The translations under genes and the position numbers were made by a program. A DNA stretch of 64,000 bases, taken from assembly GCA_017999835.1 (NCBI GenBank), contig JAGNLA010000008.1:12642-76641 (forward strand), given 5' to 3'. Shown in pieces: positions 17,303-26,318 of this stretch; the stretch's first letter is position 1, and every line of letters starts with the position of its first letter. This DNA comes from Caldisericia bacterium (GTDB lineage: Bacteria; Caldisericota; Caldisericia; JAAYUI01). The notes beneath the pieces are model-generated. The model worked only from the letters and a program-made list of their open reading frames with translations, was not told the origin of the DNA and did no database searches.

Positions 17303-17902
17303 GTGGAAAAATGGCTTATCATAGGATTGGGCAACCCTGGAACAAAATATGCCCACACAAGGCACAACGCAGGTTTTGACGCTGTAGACGCGTTTGGCAA
17401 AATGCTTGGTGTCAGGCTGTCAAAAACATCCTGCAACGCAAGGATTGGCAGATTCAAAGATGACAATTTTCAGTTTGTGCTTGCAAAACCGCAGTCTTTC
17501 ATGAATCTCTCCGGCCAACCGGTCAAGTGTCTGGCAGATGCCAATCAGATACCATCGGACCACTGGATTGTTCTCTATGACGACATCGACCACCCCGATG
17601 GCACACTGAAGCTGCGTAAAACCGGCTCAAGCGGCGGCCACAAGGGAATAAATTCGATATTGAGTGTCACTGGAAAAGCCGATTTCTACCGCATAAAAAT
17701 TGGTGTTGGAAGACCTGAAACCAGAGACGAAGTAGTGGATTTTGTACTTTCAAAACCGGAAAAAGATTCGCTTTTCTTTGAAACCATCAAGCAAGCAGCG
17801 CTCATGGTCAAATGCATCATAGAGGAAGGCTACGACATCGCCGGAAACCGTTACAACACCTCATCGAAGAAGGAAAATATCCAGGATGATCAAATTCCGT
17901 GA
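17303..17902 (+). CDS. pth: Peptidyl-tRNA hydrolase
   Basis: Releases peptides from stalled peptidyl-tRNA. The N-terminus WLIIGLGNPGTKYAHTRHNAGF contains the conserved Asn and catalytic His; later segments (KPQSFMNLSGQPV, YDDIDHPDGTLKLRKTGSSGGHKGI, RIKIGVGRP) are all canonical. The frame stays open far upstream (to 17222), but homologues start a few residues before LIIGLGNPG. ATG 17297 would lie inside the promoter's spacing, while GTG 17303 is 7 nt after a -10 box, so GTG was chosen (199 aa). It overlaps trmO by 17 nt. Confidence 0.93.
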   Translation: MEKWLIIGLGNPGTKYAHTRHNAGFDAVDAFGKMLGVRLSKTSCNARIGRFKDDNFQFVLAKPQSFMNLSGQPVKCLADANQIPSDHWIVLYDDIDHPDGTLKLRKTGSSGGHKGINSILSVTGKADFYRIKIGVGRPETRDEVVDFVLSKPEKDSLFFETIKQAALMVKCIIEEGYDIAGNRYNTSSKKENIQDDQIP

Positions 17903-18407
17903 AATTGGCAAGATAAATTCGCCATTCAAAGAGCCCAGCGGAATGCCAGTCCAGCCTAAAGCCGGACGCGGAATAAAAGGAATCATCGAGCTTCATCCAG
18001 AGTTTGTCGAAGGGCTGGCCGATCTTGACGGGTTTTCGCATATTGTTATCGTGTTTCACCTCCACAGGCCAAAAAAACTCAGCATCTCAAGACTGCGGAG
18101 TTTTCTCGGTCTTGACAGACCATACAAGCTAAAGGTTATCCCTTTCATGGACACCGTCGAACGAGGAGTTTTTGCCACACGCGCCCCAATAAGACCAAAT
18201 CAAATAGGCATTTCCACAGTAAGACTCGAACGGGTAGAAGGCAACAAGGTATACTTTCAAGACTGTGACATGATCGATGGTACGCCAGTACTAGACATCA
18301 AGCCTTATTTCCCGGAAATTGTCGATGGCGATCCGCTCAGGTTTGGCTGGACAGAGAAAACAATTGGCAACATTGACAAAATAAGATCTGACGAGAGATT
18401 CGAATAA
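17886..18407 (+). CDS. trmO: TsaA/TrmO-like tRNA (adenine-N6)-methyltransferase
   Basis: UPF0066/TrmO beta-barrel protein of 173 aa; E. coli TrmO uses SAM to make m6t6A37 in tRNA-Thr. The family blocks are present: IGKINSPFKEPSGMPVQP, then LADLDGFSHIVIVFHLHR, GVFATRAPIRPNQIGIS and the DGTPVLDIKPYFP motif. It overlaps pth by 17 nt, so it is co-transcribed. Its substrate, t6A, is made by the tsaB-tsaD genes at the start of the window. Confidence 0.88.
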   Translation: MIKFREIGKINSPFKEPSGMPVQPKAGRGIKGIIELHPEFVEGLADLDGFSHIVIVFHLHRPKKLSISRLRSFLGLDRPYKLKVIPFMDTVERGVFATRAPIRPNQIGISTVRLERVEGNKVYFQDCDMIDGTPVLDIKPYFPEIVDGDPLRFGWTEKTIGNIDKIRSDERFE

Positions 18408-18614
18408 CATTTCATCTGTCGGTAAACAAATTCCAGCCACCTCTGAGCACCACAGACTCAAATTGTCGAGCAAATTTTTGATTGCAACGCTTGATTCGAG
18501 TTTTCAAGAAATCCGTAACCCTGCCGCTTATTAAAAATATCATAGACATTCTCAAGGCAAAATCACACTTGTTTCATCAATTCGATCTGTAACAAAGTTA
18601 TGTCAAAATTAAGT

Positions 18615-18643
18615 TTGTAAAACCATAATGATCATGATATATT
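18615..18643 (+). promoter_or_regulatory. Promoter of the caspase-like secreted protein gene
   Basis: TTGTAA (18615-18620), 17-nt spacer, TATATT (18638-18643), giving a leader of about 55 nt. The rest of the 18408-18706 gap has no convincing ORF, RNA or terminator; it is AT-rich. Confidence 0.5.
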
Positions 18644-18706
18644 ACAATCGATTTATTGATCCGATGACAACTGTTTTTGACAGATAGTTTTGCGAAGGGG
18701 TGCAAA

Positions 18707-21700
18707 ATGAAAAAAATAATTCTTTTTGTAATCGTGTCATTTGTGCTAGTCTCAACTTCCAGTCAGCATGTTGTTTATGTTCACGCTAACACTGACCAGT
18801 TTGAGCTAAGCGCAACCGGCGAGTGTGGATTTGTCAGCCTCAAATGGAATGAAGTCAAGAACGCCAACGGGTACTGGATATACAGAGGAACAGAAAAAGG
18901 CAAGGAGTTTCCAACTCCTCTTACAGATTTCCCAATCAAACTGACCAGTTATACCGATAGCACAAACATCAAAAACAACACACAATACTGCTACTATGTG
19001 ACTGCCGTTGACACCAACGCCAATGAATTTGCACGCTCTGGTGAGGCTTGTGCAACAACAATATGCAACCAGGAAAGACAGGAACCCGACTGCAAGCTTG
19101 TCCTCAAATATCAGATTGGCAATTCACTGTATTGGGTAAATGACGATTCAAAGGGGCCGATGGAGACAGCGCCGGTTATAATCAATTCAAGAATGTTTCT
19201 TGTCATAAGATACGTTACCAGCGAAATCGAAGGTACAAAACTTGAATGGATCGCAAGCCAAAAGGAAGTCAAGATAACAACCCGAAAAGGCGATATTATT
19301 GAGTTGTGGATTGGCAAAAAAGATGCAAAGATAAACAGTAAAGTAATCCAAATTGACCCAAACAACCCAAAAGTTGTGCCAGTTATTAAAGATGGCAGGA
19401 CATTGCTGCCAATGAGGTTTGTTGGAGAAAATCTTGGCACATCCGGTGACGGCGGTATAAAATGGTTTGACTCGACAAAAACTGTTGAGATAAACGTTGA
19501 CGACCCGGTGTGCGAAAAAGAAGGATTCAGATACCCGAAATCTACACAGCTAAAAGACAATCTCTACGAATTTTCCGTCGAATATCACACAAAAAATGAT
19601 CAATTTCCAGATGATGTCAGTCTTGGCATGGCGGTAAGCGACAACAGCAAAACGTTGAATTTGGGAAGATCAAAAAGAAACAAAGCCACGAGCAATGACC
19701 TTCAAACTGTAAAAACACCCGATGCCAAAACCGAGGATATCAAATCTTCTTTCGGCAAGGCAAGAATTTATCGGTTCAGGATGAGCTTGGAATATGGTCT
19801 TTTGTATTTCTTCAGATTCATCTCAAAATCCGAGAGTATGCCTGCAGAAGGGTATATGGGACCCGTGTTCGTTGCCCCACCCAATGCAACTGAAGCCGGA
19901 GACGTTGACCTAGAAAAGACTCAGGAAGATCAATCGCTTACCATTCAAGGCTTTTTCACCAATGAACCCTATCCCATGATTGTTGAGGATTACTGGCTGA
20001 TATTTGAAAGGGCAAATGCTCAAACAAACAAAATCCCAATACGCCTTGAAAAGGGGCAAATTGTTGAGGATGGCACTTTTGTCTGTCTTGAAGGATCAAA
20101 AAAGACTGACAGCAAGGGCTTCTCGATGCTTGTAGCAAAGAAGCTCCTGTTTTCGCAAAAGATTGTTAGTGTCAAGCCCCAGCTCTCCGATATTGCAATA
20201 TCAACTATACCGGCACTGCCACAATGCCCCAGCAAATTTGCCGTTATTTTTGCAGGATCCCTGGATGATGCCAAAGTAAAAGATGAAGATGAGGTTGAGC
20301 ATGTTTACAGGAGGCTAAGGGTTGATTTTGTCGGTGAAGTGCTATCCAATTACAAGACCTGCTTCAATCTTGGTATATGCAAACAGAATATCAGTGTATG
20401 TTTTGGCGCAGGAAATGCTGAGATTGACCTGATCTGCGCTGATGATGGTGACGGGAATCCGTTTGATTTCGAATGGAACGACCGTGAATGTAGAACAGCC
20501 ATGGAGAATGACGCACAGAGATGGTGGAGAGCCGGGGATGGATGGAGTGTTAAGCAAGGTTCCGTTAATGGATTTACCCAGAGCATGGCTGACATCCAAT
20601 CAAAGATTGACGCACTCCCCACAGACGTCACTCCTGAAGTTTATATCTTCATCGGAACACACGGAAATATTGACATCATCGGCACCTTTGACGGTCATGT
20701 AATCACATACCAGTCGATCGTCAACTACATAAAGGACTTCATAAAGGGTAACTTTGCCATCTTGCACGCAAGATCAAAAATCAGAATTCTGCTTGACACC
20801 TGTCATGCCGGCTCAATCATCAACAACATGGAGGACAACTTCAAATCAAGTGGGATGGACTATCTTCAGGTGGCTGTTTCAAGCAAGAGCAATGAGCTTG
20901 GATATGGCATATGGTCAGATTTTTCCGAGCCAAGCTATGCTGGTGCCGGAGGCTCTTTTGGTATACCATTCAGGATCAGCCTCGATGCCCAGGCAAGGAC
21001 AAATCCAAACAAGGAGACGGACTGGAAAGTCGCATTCGATTATGCAATGCTAAACGATGTCTTTGTTCTAGGGGTGGAAAAAGAGCTTGATGATGGATCG
21101 ACAATCACCATCTACACACACCCCCAATATTGGCGCTCAAGAGATATGTACGCTTTTTTCACAGGTCCTGCGTTTGAAGAACCGCTTGAACCGGTAGACG
21201 AGGTCAAAATCAACACGTGCAGAATTGGCATTGATGCCTCAAACATGACTTTTGATTTCTGTAATTGCAGCAAAAGGCTAGATGTTTCTGATTTTCCTAA
21301 ATCATCGTTCACAATCGTCAACAGGGGGATAAAGCCTTTCAGGGTTATTGATATTTCAGCAGATGAGGAGGCTCTGTCAAAAACTACTTCTGACAATGTT
21401 TTCAACTTCAGTTTGCACAACGTCTCAAGTTGTCCCGATGATTCATACATTGACTTTGATCTAGCCTATAACGAGTCGAGAGAGATATTTGTCTGTATAG
21501 TCCACCATAAACTCAACGCGCAACCGGTTGACAGCAATGGCTACATGCTGGAGGAAGATGGACTGCCAAAATATGTTGAAGTTCCAATCATAGTCACCTA
21601 CGAATTCGGTGATGACAGGTTCACACAGGAAGCAACTGCCAGAATAAGGGTAAAAGGTGAATCATACCAGATGAGCTATGATACATACGCCTCAAGATCA

Positions 21701-22222
21701 AGCACGATTAAAGGCAAAGGACTAACCTGGGATCCAGTCGACACGAAGGTAACAGTGAGATCTTCTGCCACTGGTCTCCCTGAAGGCGTACTGGCAGGAC
21801 CATACGGAAACGGTGACATTGATTTGTCGGTTTCAACAGATATTTTCAAGAATGCCAATGGATCCGGGGCATTGTATGGTTATCTGAAATCTTTCAAACT
21901 GGACATCACCTTCGACACATTGCCAAGTGAAGGATGTTTTGATGAGTTTTACTGGGGTTGGGTGTCCAGTGCAGTCTTGCCTGATTCAGCAAAAGGCAAA
22001 TACACCACTATGTATCCAACCAGAACTGACAACTCCTATAAAAAAATCACGATCATCTTCATCCCTGACGCCCACTCCAGAGATGGTTTCAACACAATCA
22101 TCGGCAAACACAAGTTCAAATTCATCTTATATCGAGACAAGAATCATGATTGCAACGACAGAATCAATGAACTTGAAACAGTCAACTTGAATCTGGAAAT
22201 TGAATTCACCAATCCACTATAA
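18707..22222 (+). CDS. Secreted multidomain protein: Fn3-like, stalk (copper-amine-oxidase-like) and caspase-like domain
   Basis: 1171 aa with a signal peptide (MKKIILFVIVSFVLVSTSS). A fibronectin-III-like domain follows (about 35-110), then a stalk domain pair (about 135-275, with DGRTLLPMRFVGENLG). Residues about 525-800 resemble clan CD peptidases: His652-Gly in IGTHGNIDI and Cys699 in ILLDTCHAGS form the caspase/gingipain-like dyad, 47 residues apart. The C-terminal third is beta-rich with no membrane anchor or sorting signal. ATG 18707 follows GAAGGGG; an upstream in-frame ATG at 18677 has no RBS and would bury the signal peptide. Own promoter, single gene. The protease call rests on motif and spacing; the cleavage target is unknown. 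Confidence 0.75.
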   Translation: MKKIILFVIVSFVLVSTSSQHVVYVHANTDQFELSATGECGFVSLKWNEVKNANGYWIYRGTEKGKEFPTPLTDFPIKLTSYTDSTNIKNNTQYCYYVTAVDTNANEFARSGEACATTICNQERQEPDCKLVLKYQIGNSLYWVNDDSKGPMETAPVIINSRMFLVIRYVTSEIEGTKLEWIASQKEVKITTRKGDIIELWIGKKDAKINSKVIQIDPNNPKVVPVIKDGRTLLPMRFVGENLGTSGDGGIKWFDSTKTVEINVDDPVCEKEGFRYPKSTQLKDNLYEFSVEYHTKNDQFPDDVSLGMAVSDNSKTLNLGRSKRNKATSNDLQTVKTPDAKTEDIKSSFGKARIYRFRMSLEYGLLYFFRFISKSESMPAEGYMGPVFVAPPNATEAGDVDLEKTQEDQSLTIQGFFTNEPYPMIVEDYWLIFERANAQTNKIPIRLEKGQIVEDGTFVCLEGSKKTDSKGFSMLVAKKLLFSQKIVSVKPQLSDIAISTIPALPQCPSKFAVIFAGSLDDAKVKDEDEVEHVYRRLRVDFVGEVLSNYKTCFNLGICKQNISVCFGAGNAEIDLICADDGDGNPFDFEWNDRECRTAMENDAQRWWRAGDGWSVKQGSVNGFTQSMADIQSKIDALPTDVTPEVYIFIGTHGNIDIIGTFDGHVITYQSIVNYIKDFIKGNFAILHARSKIRILLDTCHAGSIINNMEDNFKSSGMDYLQVAVSSKSNELGYGIWSDFSEPSYAGAGGSFGIPFRISLDAQARTNPNKETDWKVAFDYAMLNDVFVLGVEKELDDGSTITIYTHPQYWRSRDMYAFFTGPAFEEPLEPVDEVKINTCRIGIDASNMTFDFCNCSKRLDVSDFPKSSFTIVNRGIKPFRVIDISADEEALSKTTSDNVFNFSLHNVSSCPDDSYIDFDLAYNESREIFVCIVHHKLNAQPVDSNGYMLEEDGLPKYVEVPIIVTYEFGDDRFTQEATARIRVKGESYQMSYDTYASRSSTIKGKGLTWDPVDTKVTVRSSATGLPEGVLAGPYGNGDIDLSVSTDIFKNANGSGALYGYLKSFKLDITFDTLPSEGCFDEFYWGWVSSAVLPDSAKGKYTTMYPTRTDNSYKKITIIFIPDAHSRDGFNTIIGKHKFKFILYRDKNHDCNDRINELETVNLNLEIEFTNPL

Positions 22223-22303
22223 ACCAAACTCCACCGTGCTTATTACAAATAAACGTAAATAGCTCGAATCGTCCAAATCTCGTTGGCATTATTTGAACAA
22301 TAA

Positions 22304-22333
22304 AAAACCGCCATCATAACAGATGGCGGTTTT
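22304..22333. terminator. Bidirectional terminator
   Basis: A 12-bp stem (22304-22315 with 22322-22333) with a 6-nt loop and flanking A/T runs separates the secreted protease gene from the converging transketolase operon. Nothing else is seen in 22223-22351. Confidence 0.88.
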
Positions 22334-22351
22334 GAAACATTTATCCTTTTA

Positions 22352-23161
22352 TCAATCCGTAAGTTCTGCAAGAGCCTTTGCTGCATCGTCTTTTGACGGA
22401 GCCTTGCCATGCCAGTTCACGTTGTTTTCCATGAACGACACACCCTTACCCTTGACTGTGTTTGCGATTATTGCCTGCGGTTTCCCTTTGACGGTTTTTG
22501 CCTTTTCATAGGCCTGTTTGATTTGGCCATAGTCATGACCGTCGATTTCTATTACTTCCCAGCCAAAAGCCCTGAGCTTGTCAGCAAGGGGGTCGATGTT
22601 CATGACTTCCTTGGTCGAACCGTCGATTTCAAGACCGTTTTTGTCGATGATTGCCGTGAGATTGTCAGCCTTGTAGTGGGCACCGGCCATAAACGCTTCC
22701 CAAACCTGACCTTCCTGGAGTTCGCCATCACCAAGCACGGTCCAGACTCTCCACGGTTTGCCATCAAGTTTTGCGCCTAACGCAAGACCGAGTGCAACAG
22801 AGATACCCTGCCCAAGCGAACCGCCTGATGATTCAATGCCTGGAATGCAATTGATGTGCGGGTGTCCCTGGAGTGGGGAACCAAGTTTTCTAAAAGTTGG
22901 CAGCACACAAGGGTCACAAAAACCTCTTCTGGCAAGCACTGAGTAGATCAGCGGTGTGACATGGGCCTTTGAAAAAATGATTCTGTCCCTGTCTTCCATC
23001 TGTGGCTTTTTCGGATCGATGTTGGCCGTTTCAAAATAGAGCACGGTCATCAGGTCTGTTGCCGACAGCGACCCACCCGGGTGTCCTGAACCGGCTGCCT
23101 GGGTCATCGAAATTATGTCGCGTCTGATCTGCTTTGCAATTGCCTCGAGGTTTTCTGCCAT
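22352..23161 (-). CDS. Transketolase, N-terminal (TPP-binding) subunit
   Basis: 269-aa N-terminal half of a split transketolase: AAGSGHPGGSLSATDLMTVLYF, SKAHVTPLIYSVLARRG, GSLGQGISVALGLALGAK, and the TPP motif GDGELQEGQVWEAFMAGAHYKADNLTAIIDKNG. It transfers two-carbon ketol units in the non-oxidative pentose phosphate pathway, but needs a C-terminal subunit. That partner normally follows directly; here a terminator follows instead and no partner is in the window. Two bases separate it from gcvT. DXS-like enzymes are an alternative, but the length matches split transketolases. Confidence 0.88.
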   Translation of the reverse strand: MAENLEAIAKQIRRDIISMTQAAGSGHPGGSLSATDLMTVLYFETANIDPKKPQMEDRDRIIFSKAHVTPLIYSVLARRGFCDPCVLPTFRKLGSPLQGHPHINCIPGIESSGGSLGQGISVALGLALGAKLDGKPWRVWTVLGDGELQEGQVWEAFMAGAHYKADNLTAIIDKNGLEIDGSTKEVMNIDPLADKLRAFGWEVIEIDGHDYGQIKQAYEKAKTVKGKPQAIIANTVKGKGVSFMENNVNWHGKAPSKDDAAKALAELTD

Positions 23162-23163
23162 TT

Positions 23164-24264
23164 CTAATTTTCCCTTACCTGTCCTGCCGTGCCTTTGTAG
23201 AACGGCTTTTTGATGATCTCTGCGTTCAGCTTCTTGCCTCTGACTTCGACCTGAACCTTTGCGCCAACCTTGTATGCATTTGGAACATAGGCCATTGCGC
23301 CGATGTAACCAGCTGTAAGGAGTGGGCCGCCTGAGGTAGTGTTGCCGATTTCCTTTTCGCCGTCAAAAACCTCGAAGTGCGATCTTGGAATTCCGCCCTC
23401 TTCGAGCATCTTGAGGCAAACGATTTTTTTGTTTATGCCAGCTTCCTGAGCCTTGAGGAGCGCTTCCTTGCCGATGAAGTCCTTCTCGAACTTTACGACA
23501 AACTTCTGTCCGGCTTCCAGTGGGTTGATTGATTCATCCATCTCGTTGCCATAGAGCCAGTAACAAACCTCGAATCTGAGAGTGTCGCGTGCGCCAAGGC
23601 CGATCGGCTTGATGCCAAATTCTTTACCGGCTTCCATGATTGCGTCCCAAACCTTTGGAGCATCAGCGTTCTTGACATAGACTTCAAAACCATCTTCGCC
23701 TGTGTAACCGGTTCTGGCAATCATGCCATCAAAACCTGCAACCTTGTCGAATCTGAAGTGGAAATATGGAAGGGCTGGAGCGTTGAAGTTTGTGAGTTTC
23801 TTGATAACGTCGGCTGCCTTTGGCCCCTGGACTGCCATTTCGGCCCATTCGTCGCTGTGATTGGTGACGATTGCGTCTGAAGTTTCATGCTTTTTCATCC
23901 AGGCAAAATCTTTGTCTGCGTTTGAAGCGTTTACTACCAGGAAAATTCTTTCCGGGCTGACATAGTGGATGAATAAATCGTCGAGTTCTCCACCATCTTC
24001 TTTGATCATGGCTGTGTACTCGGCTTCACCTGGTTTCATGCCTTCCACCATGTTGGTGAATAGCTTTTCAGCAAGCTTTGCTGCACCTTTGCCATTGATC
24101 TCGACTTCACCCATGTGGGAAACATCGAAGATACCTACTGCTTCACGGACAGCTTTGTGTTCATCCATAATCGAGGTATACTGAATCGGCATTTCATAAC
24201 CGGCGAATTCAACAATCTTTGCGCCTAACGCAACGTGTTTTTCATAAAGCGGCGTTCTTTTCAT
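23164..24264 (-). CDS. gcvT: Glycine cleavage system T protein (aminomethyltransferase)
   Basis: Transfers the methylene group from the aminomethyl-lipoyl H protein to tetrahydrofolate. It is full length at 366 aa. Family motifs include VGIFDVSHMGEVEI, RTGYTGEDGFEVYV, GLGARDTLRFEVCYWLYGNE and the C-terminal SGGPLL and GYIGAMAYV. A GGAGG RBS precedes the ATG. gcvH and gcvPA/PB are not nearby and no glycine riboswitch is visible in the 51-nt upstream gap. It belongs to the six-gene minus-strand run headed by cca. Confidence 0.92.
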   Translation of the reverse strand: MKRTPLYEKHVALGAKIVEFAGYEMPIQYTSIMDEHKAVREAVGIFDVSHMGEVEINGKGAAKLAEKLFTNMVEGMKPGEAEYTAMIKEDGGELDDLFIHYVSPERIFLVVNASNADKDFAWMKKHETSDAIVTNHSDEWAEMAVQGPKAADVIKKLTNFNAPALPYFHFRFDKVAGFDGMIARTGYTGEDGFEVYVKNADAPKVWDAIMEAGKEFGIKPIGLGARDTLRFEVCYWLYGNEMDESINPLEAGQKFVVKFEKDFIGKEALLKAQEAGINKKIVCLKMLEEGGIPRSHFEVFDGEKEIGNTTSGGPLLTAGYIGAMAYVPNAYKVGAKVQVEVRGKKLNAEIIKKPFYKGTAGQVREN

Positions 24265-24315
24265 TTTTTGCCTCCTAACCTCTTTGAAGTTTAGAAGCCA
24301 TCAAGTTAAATTCAA

Positions 24316-25293
24316 CTATTTTAAAAGTTTCTTTACAACCACTTTTGCCAAAAGCTTGGCAAGGTTCTGCGCATCCTTGAGCGAACAGACGATTCCTTCG
24401 CCGTAATTTCTTACCGGAAGACACAACGAGACCATCGGATTGGCTGTCACAGCCATACCGACTCTCATGTCCTTTGTGTCGAATTTGTCGCTTATTGCCA
24501 CCTGGAGTGGGATGTTCGAAGAGCTTGCAACTGTCTTTATTGATTCAACAACTGCCTTACTCCTGACAATATAAGAATCTGCAATGACAAGAACAGGGCC
24601 TTCTTCAAGCTCTATTTTCACTTTGTCCGGGTGGTTCGGTGTGTCAGTTGCAGTATAGAGGTCGATAGAGATGGTAAGATCTGGTTTTTCGCCTGTCATG
24701 ACAGCCATGGCGCCCCTGCCACCAATCTTCCCCTGGGATGCAAAAGCAAACACAAGGTTGTTTGGCGTGGTGTCGATTTCTTTGATTGCCCAGGCAAGGA
24801 TTGTCGAGGTTATGTTGCCGTTTGCTCCAGCAACGAGTCTGTCACCTTCAAGTCTGAACTTGACCGGAAGACAGGCGTGGTCGCCGATTGTGATGTGTTT
24901 TGCTGCCGTTGCCTTGTCCTTGGCTCCGATGTCGATAAACATCTTTGAAAACTGAGGTTTGCCGTCTGGCAGGTCTTCTGTTCCAACCAAACCGGTGATG
25001 CCGGACATGAAAACAACCTGTCTGCCAAGAACATCCTTCTCATGAAGCCCTGATGATGGATAAAACCTTACAAAGCCACGATCGTCAATGAAGTTGGCAA
25101 CTATAGAATCATGGTCAATTGAGGTCATGACCAAAATTTTTGAACCAGATGATTCTTTTTTGACCAGGAGGTTGCCCATGAAATCCTTTGTTGTGGAAAT
25201 TGGGGCCAGAAGCTTGGATATTGCATCGGTCAGATTGTCCTCTGATCCTGATGGAGCCTGTATGCCGGCGAGTTTTTCTATCATGTCTTTCAT
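24316..25293 (-). CDS. M42-family peptidase homologue, predicted catalytically inactive
   Basis: 325-aa M42 (TET aminopeptidase) fold, recognisable from IQAPSGSEDNLTDAI, the inserted PDZ-like dimerisation region (about 70-175) and VMTGEKPDLTISID. The metal and catalytic positions differ from its two neighbours: H-x-D-E-V becomes SIDHDSIV, the bridging Asp pair DDRAG becomes NGNIT, the catalytic GEE becomes QGK, and the C-terminal RYxHS His is lost. It overlaps the preceding M42 gene by 4 nt. It may act as a structural or regulatory subunit of a mixed TET particle. Family membership is strong; inactivity is inferred from alignment by eye. Confidence 0.82.
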   Translation of the reverse strand: MKDMIEKLAGIQAPSGSEDNLTDAISKLLAPISTTKDFMGNLLVKKESSGSKILVMTSIDHDSIVANFIDDRGFVRFYPSSGLHEKDVLGRQVVFMSGITGLVGTEDLPDGKPQFSKMFIDIGAKDKATAAKHITIGDHACLPVKFRLEGDRLVAGANGNITSTILAWAIKEIDTTPNNLVFAFASQGKIGGRGAMAVMTGEKPDLTISIDLYTATDTPNHPDKVKIELEEGPVLVIADSYIVRSKAVVESIKTVASSSNIPLQVAISDKFDTKDMRVGMAVTANPMVSLCLPVRNYGEGIVCSLKDAQNLAKLLAKVVVKKLLK

Positions 25294-26318
25294 AGTGCAA
25301 TTCCTTCCTTGTCAACCGTTTTGATGTAGGCTTTTGTTAGTTTGACAATGTTTTCCAGGTCAGCCTTGCTAGCAAGAGAAACCGGAGAATGGATGTACCT
25401 GCAGCCGGCAGCAACAACCAGGCATGGCGTTCCACCGTTTTCCATGTGCATCAAGCCAGCGTTTGTTCCACCTGTGACTGTACCTTTATACTGCCATGGA
25501 ATTTTGTTTGTCTGAGCGCATTTCTCAAGCTGGAGTCTGGTTTTCTTTGGGATGATAACCCCTCTGTCCTCAAAAGTGATGACCGGACCAGCGCCCATGC
25601 GAGAACAAACCACATGCTCATCGACTTCGGGCGTGTCACCGGCCGAGGTGCCTTCAAGACAGATGACCAGATTTGGCTTATGTTTTCGTACAGCGTATCT
25701 GGAGCCCATCACTCCAAGCTCTTCACCCATGGTAAACGACGCAATAATCGTGCAATCGGTTTGAGTCTCGAAAACCTTGGCAACAGCCCAGCAACCAGCG
25801 CGATCGTCAAAAGACTTTCCTTTAACGATCTCGCCCCAGTCTTCAAAAGTTGTGTCAAACGCAACTGGTGTTCCAATTGGAGCAAGCCCCTGGGCTTCAT
25901 CCTTGGACTTGCAACCTATGTCAATTGCGTAGCTGGAAAGTTTGGCAACTTTGGTTATGTCGGAGTTTTCATCGTGTGGCGGAAGCAAACCCATCACACC
26001 ATGAATTTTTTCTTTGCCAACCAAAACAAACTTTGCTGGCAAAACCCTGTCGTCGATTCCGCCAAGGGCAACGACCCTGAGATCGCCGTCACCGGTGTAG
26101 CCGTAGACATGAAACCCAACTTCGTCAAGGTGAGCGTCAAGCATTATCCTTGGCTTGCCAGGTTTGCCTTCTTTTATAAAAGTCAGGTTCCCAACATGTT
26201 CGCCCTCAACAGGCGAAAGATTGAATTTTTCTTTGAAAAATTCAATAAGAATGTCTTTTACTTCCTGTTCATGGCCAGGTGCGCCGAAAGCGTTTGAAAG
26301 TTTTTCAAGCAGTTCCAT
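25290..26318 (-). CDS. M42-family glutamyl/endoglucanase-type aminopeptidase
   Basis: 342-aa metallo-aminopeptidase of the TET type. All ligands are visible: MLDAHLDEVGFHV, SFDDRAGCWAV, the catalytic pair in GEELGVMGSRYA, CLEGTSAGDTPE and RYIHSPVS. Such enzymes form cytosolic tetrahedral dodecamers that trim peptides from proteolysis. The frame extends to 26381, but ATG 26318 follows GAAGGAGG and overlaps the previous stop as TGATG. Residue specificity cannot be read from sequence. Confidence 0.92.
   Translation of the reverse strand: MELLEKLSNAFGAPGHEQEVKDILIEFFKEKFNLSPVEGEHVGNLTFIKEGKPGKPRIMLDAHLDEVGFHVYGYTGDGDLRVVALGGIDDRVLPAKFVLVGKEKIHGVMGLLPPHDENSDITKVAKLSSYAIDIGCKSKDEAQGLAPIGTPVAFDTTFEDWGEIVKGKSFDDRAGCWAVAKVFETQTDCTIIASFTMGEELGVMGSRYAVRKHKPNLVICLEGTSAGDTPEVDEHVVCSRMGAGPVITFEDRGVIIPKKTRLQLEKCAQTNKIPWQYKGTVTGGTNAGLMHMENGGTPCLVVAAGCRYIHSPVSLASKADLENIVKLTKAYIKTVDKEGIAL

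Noticed and set aside
24265-24315. Glycine riboswitch upstream of gcvT
   Set aside because: The 51-nt gap is too short for the aptamer and no such structure is seen.
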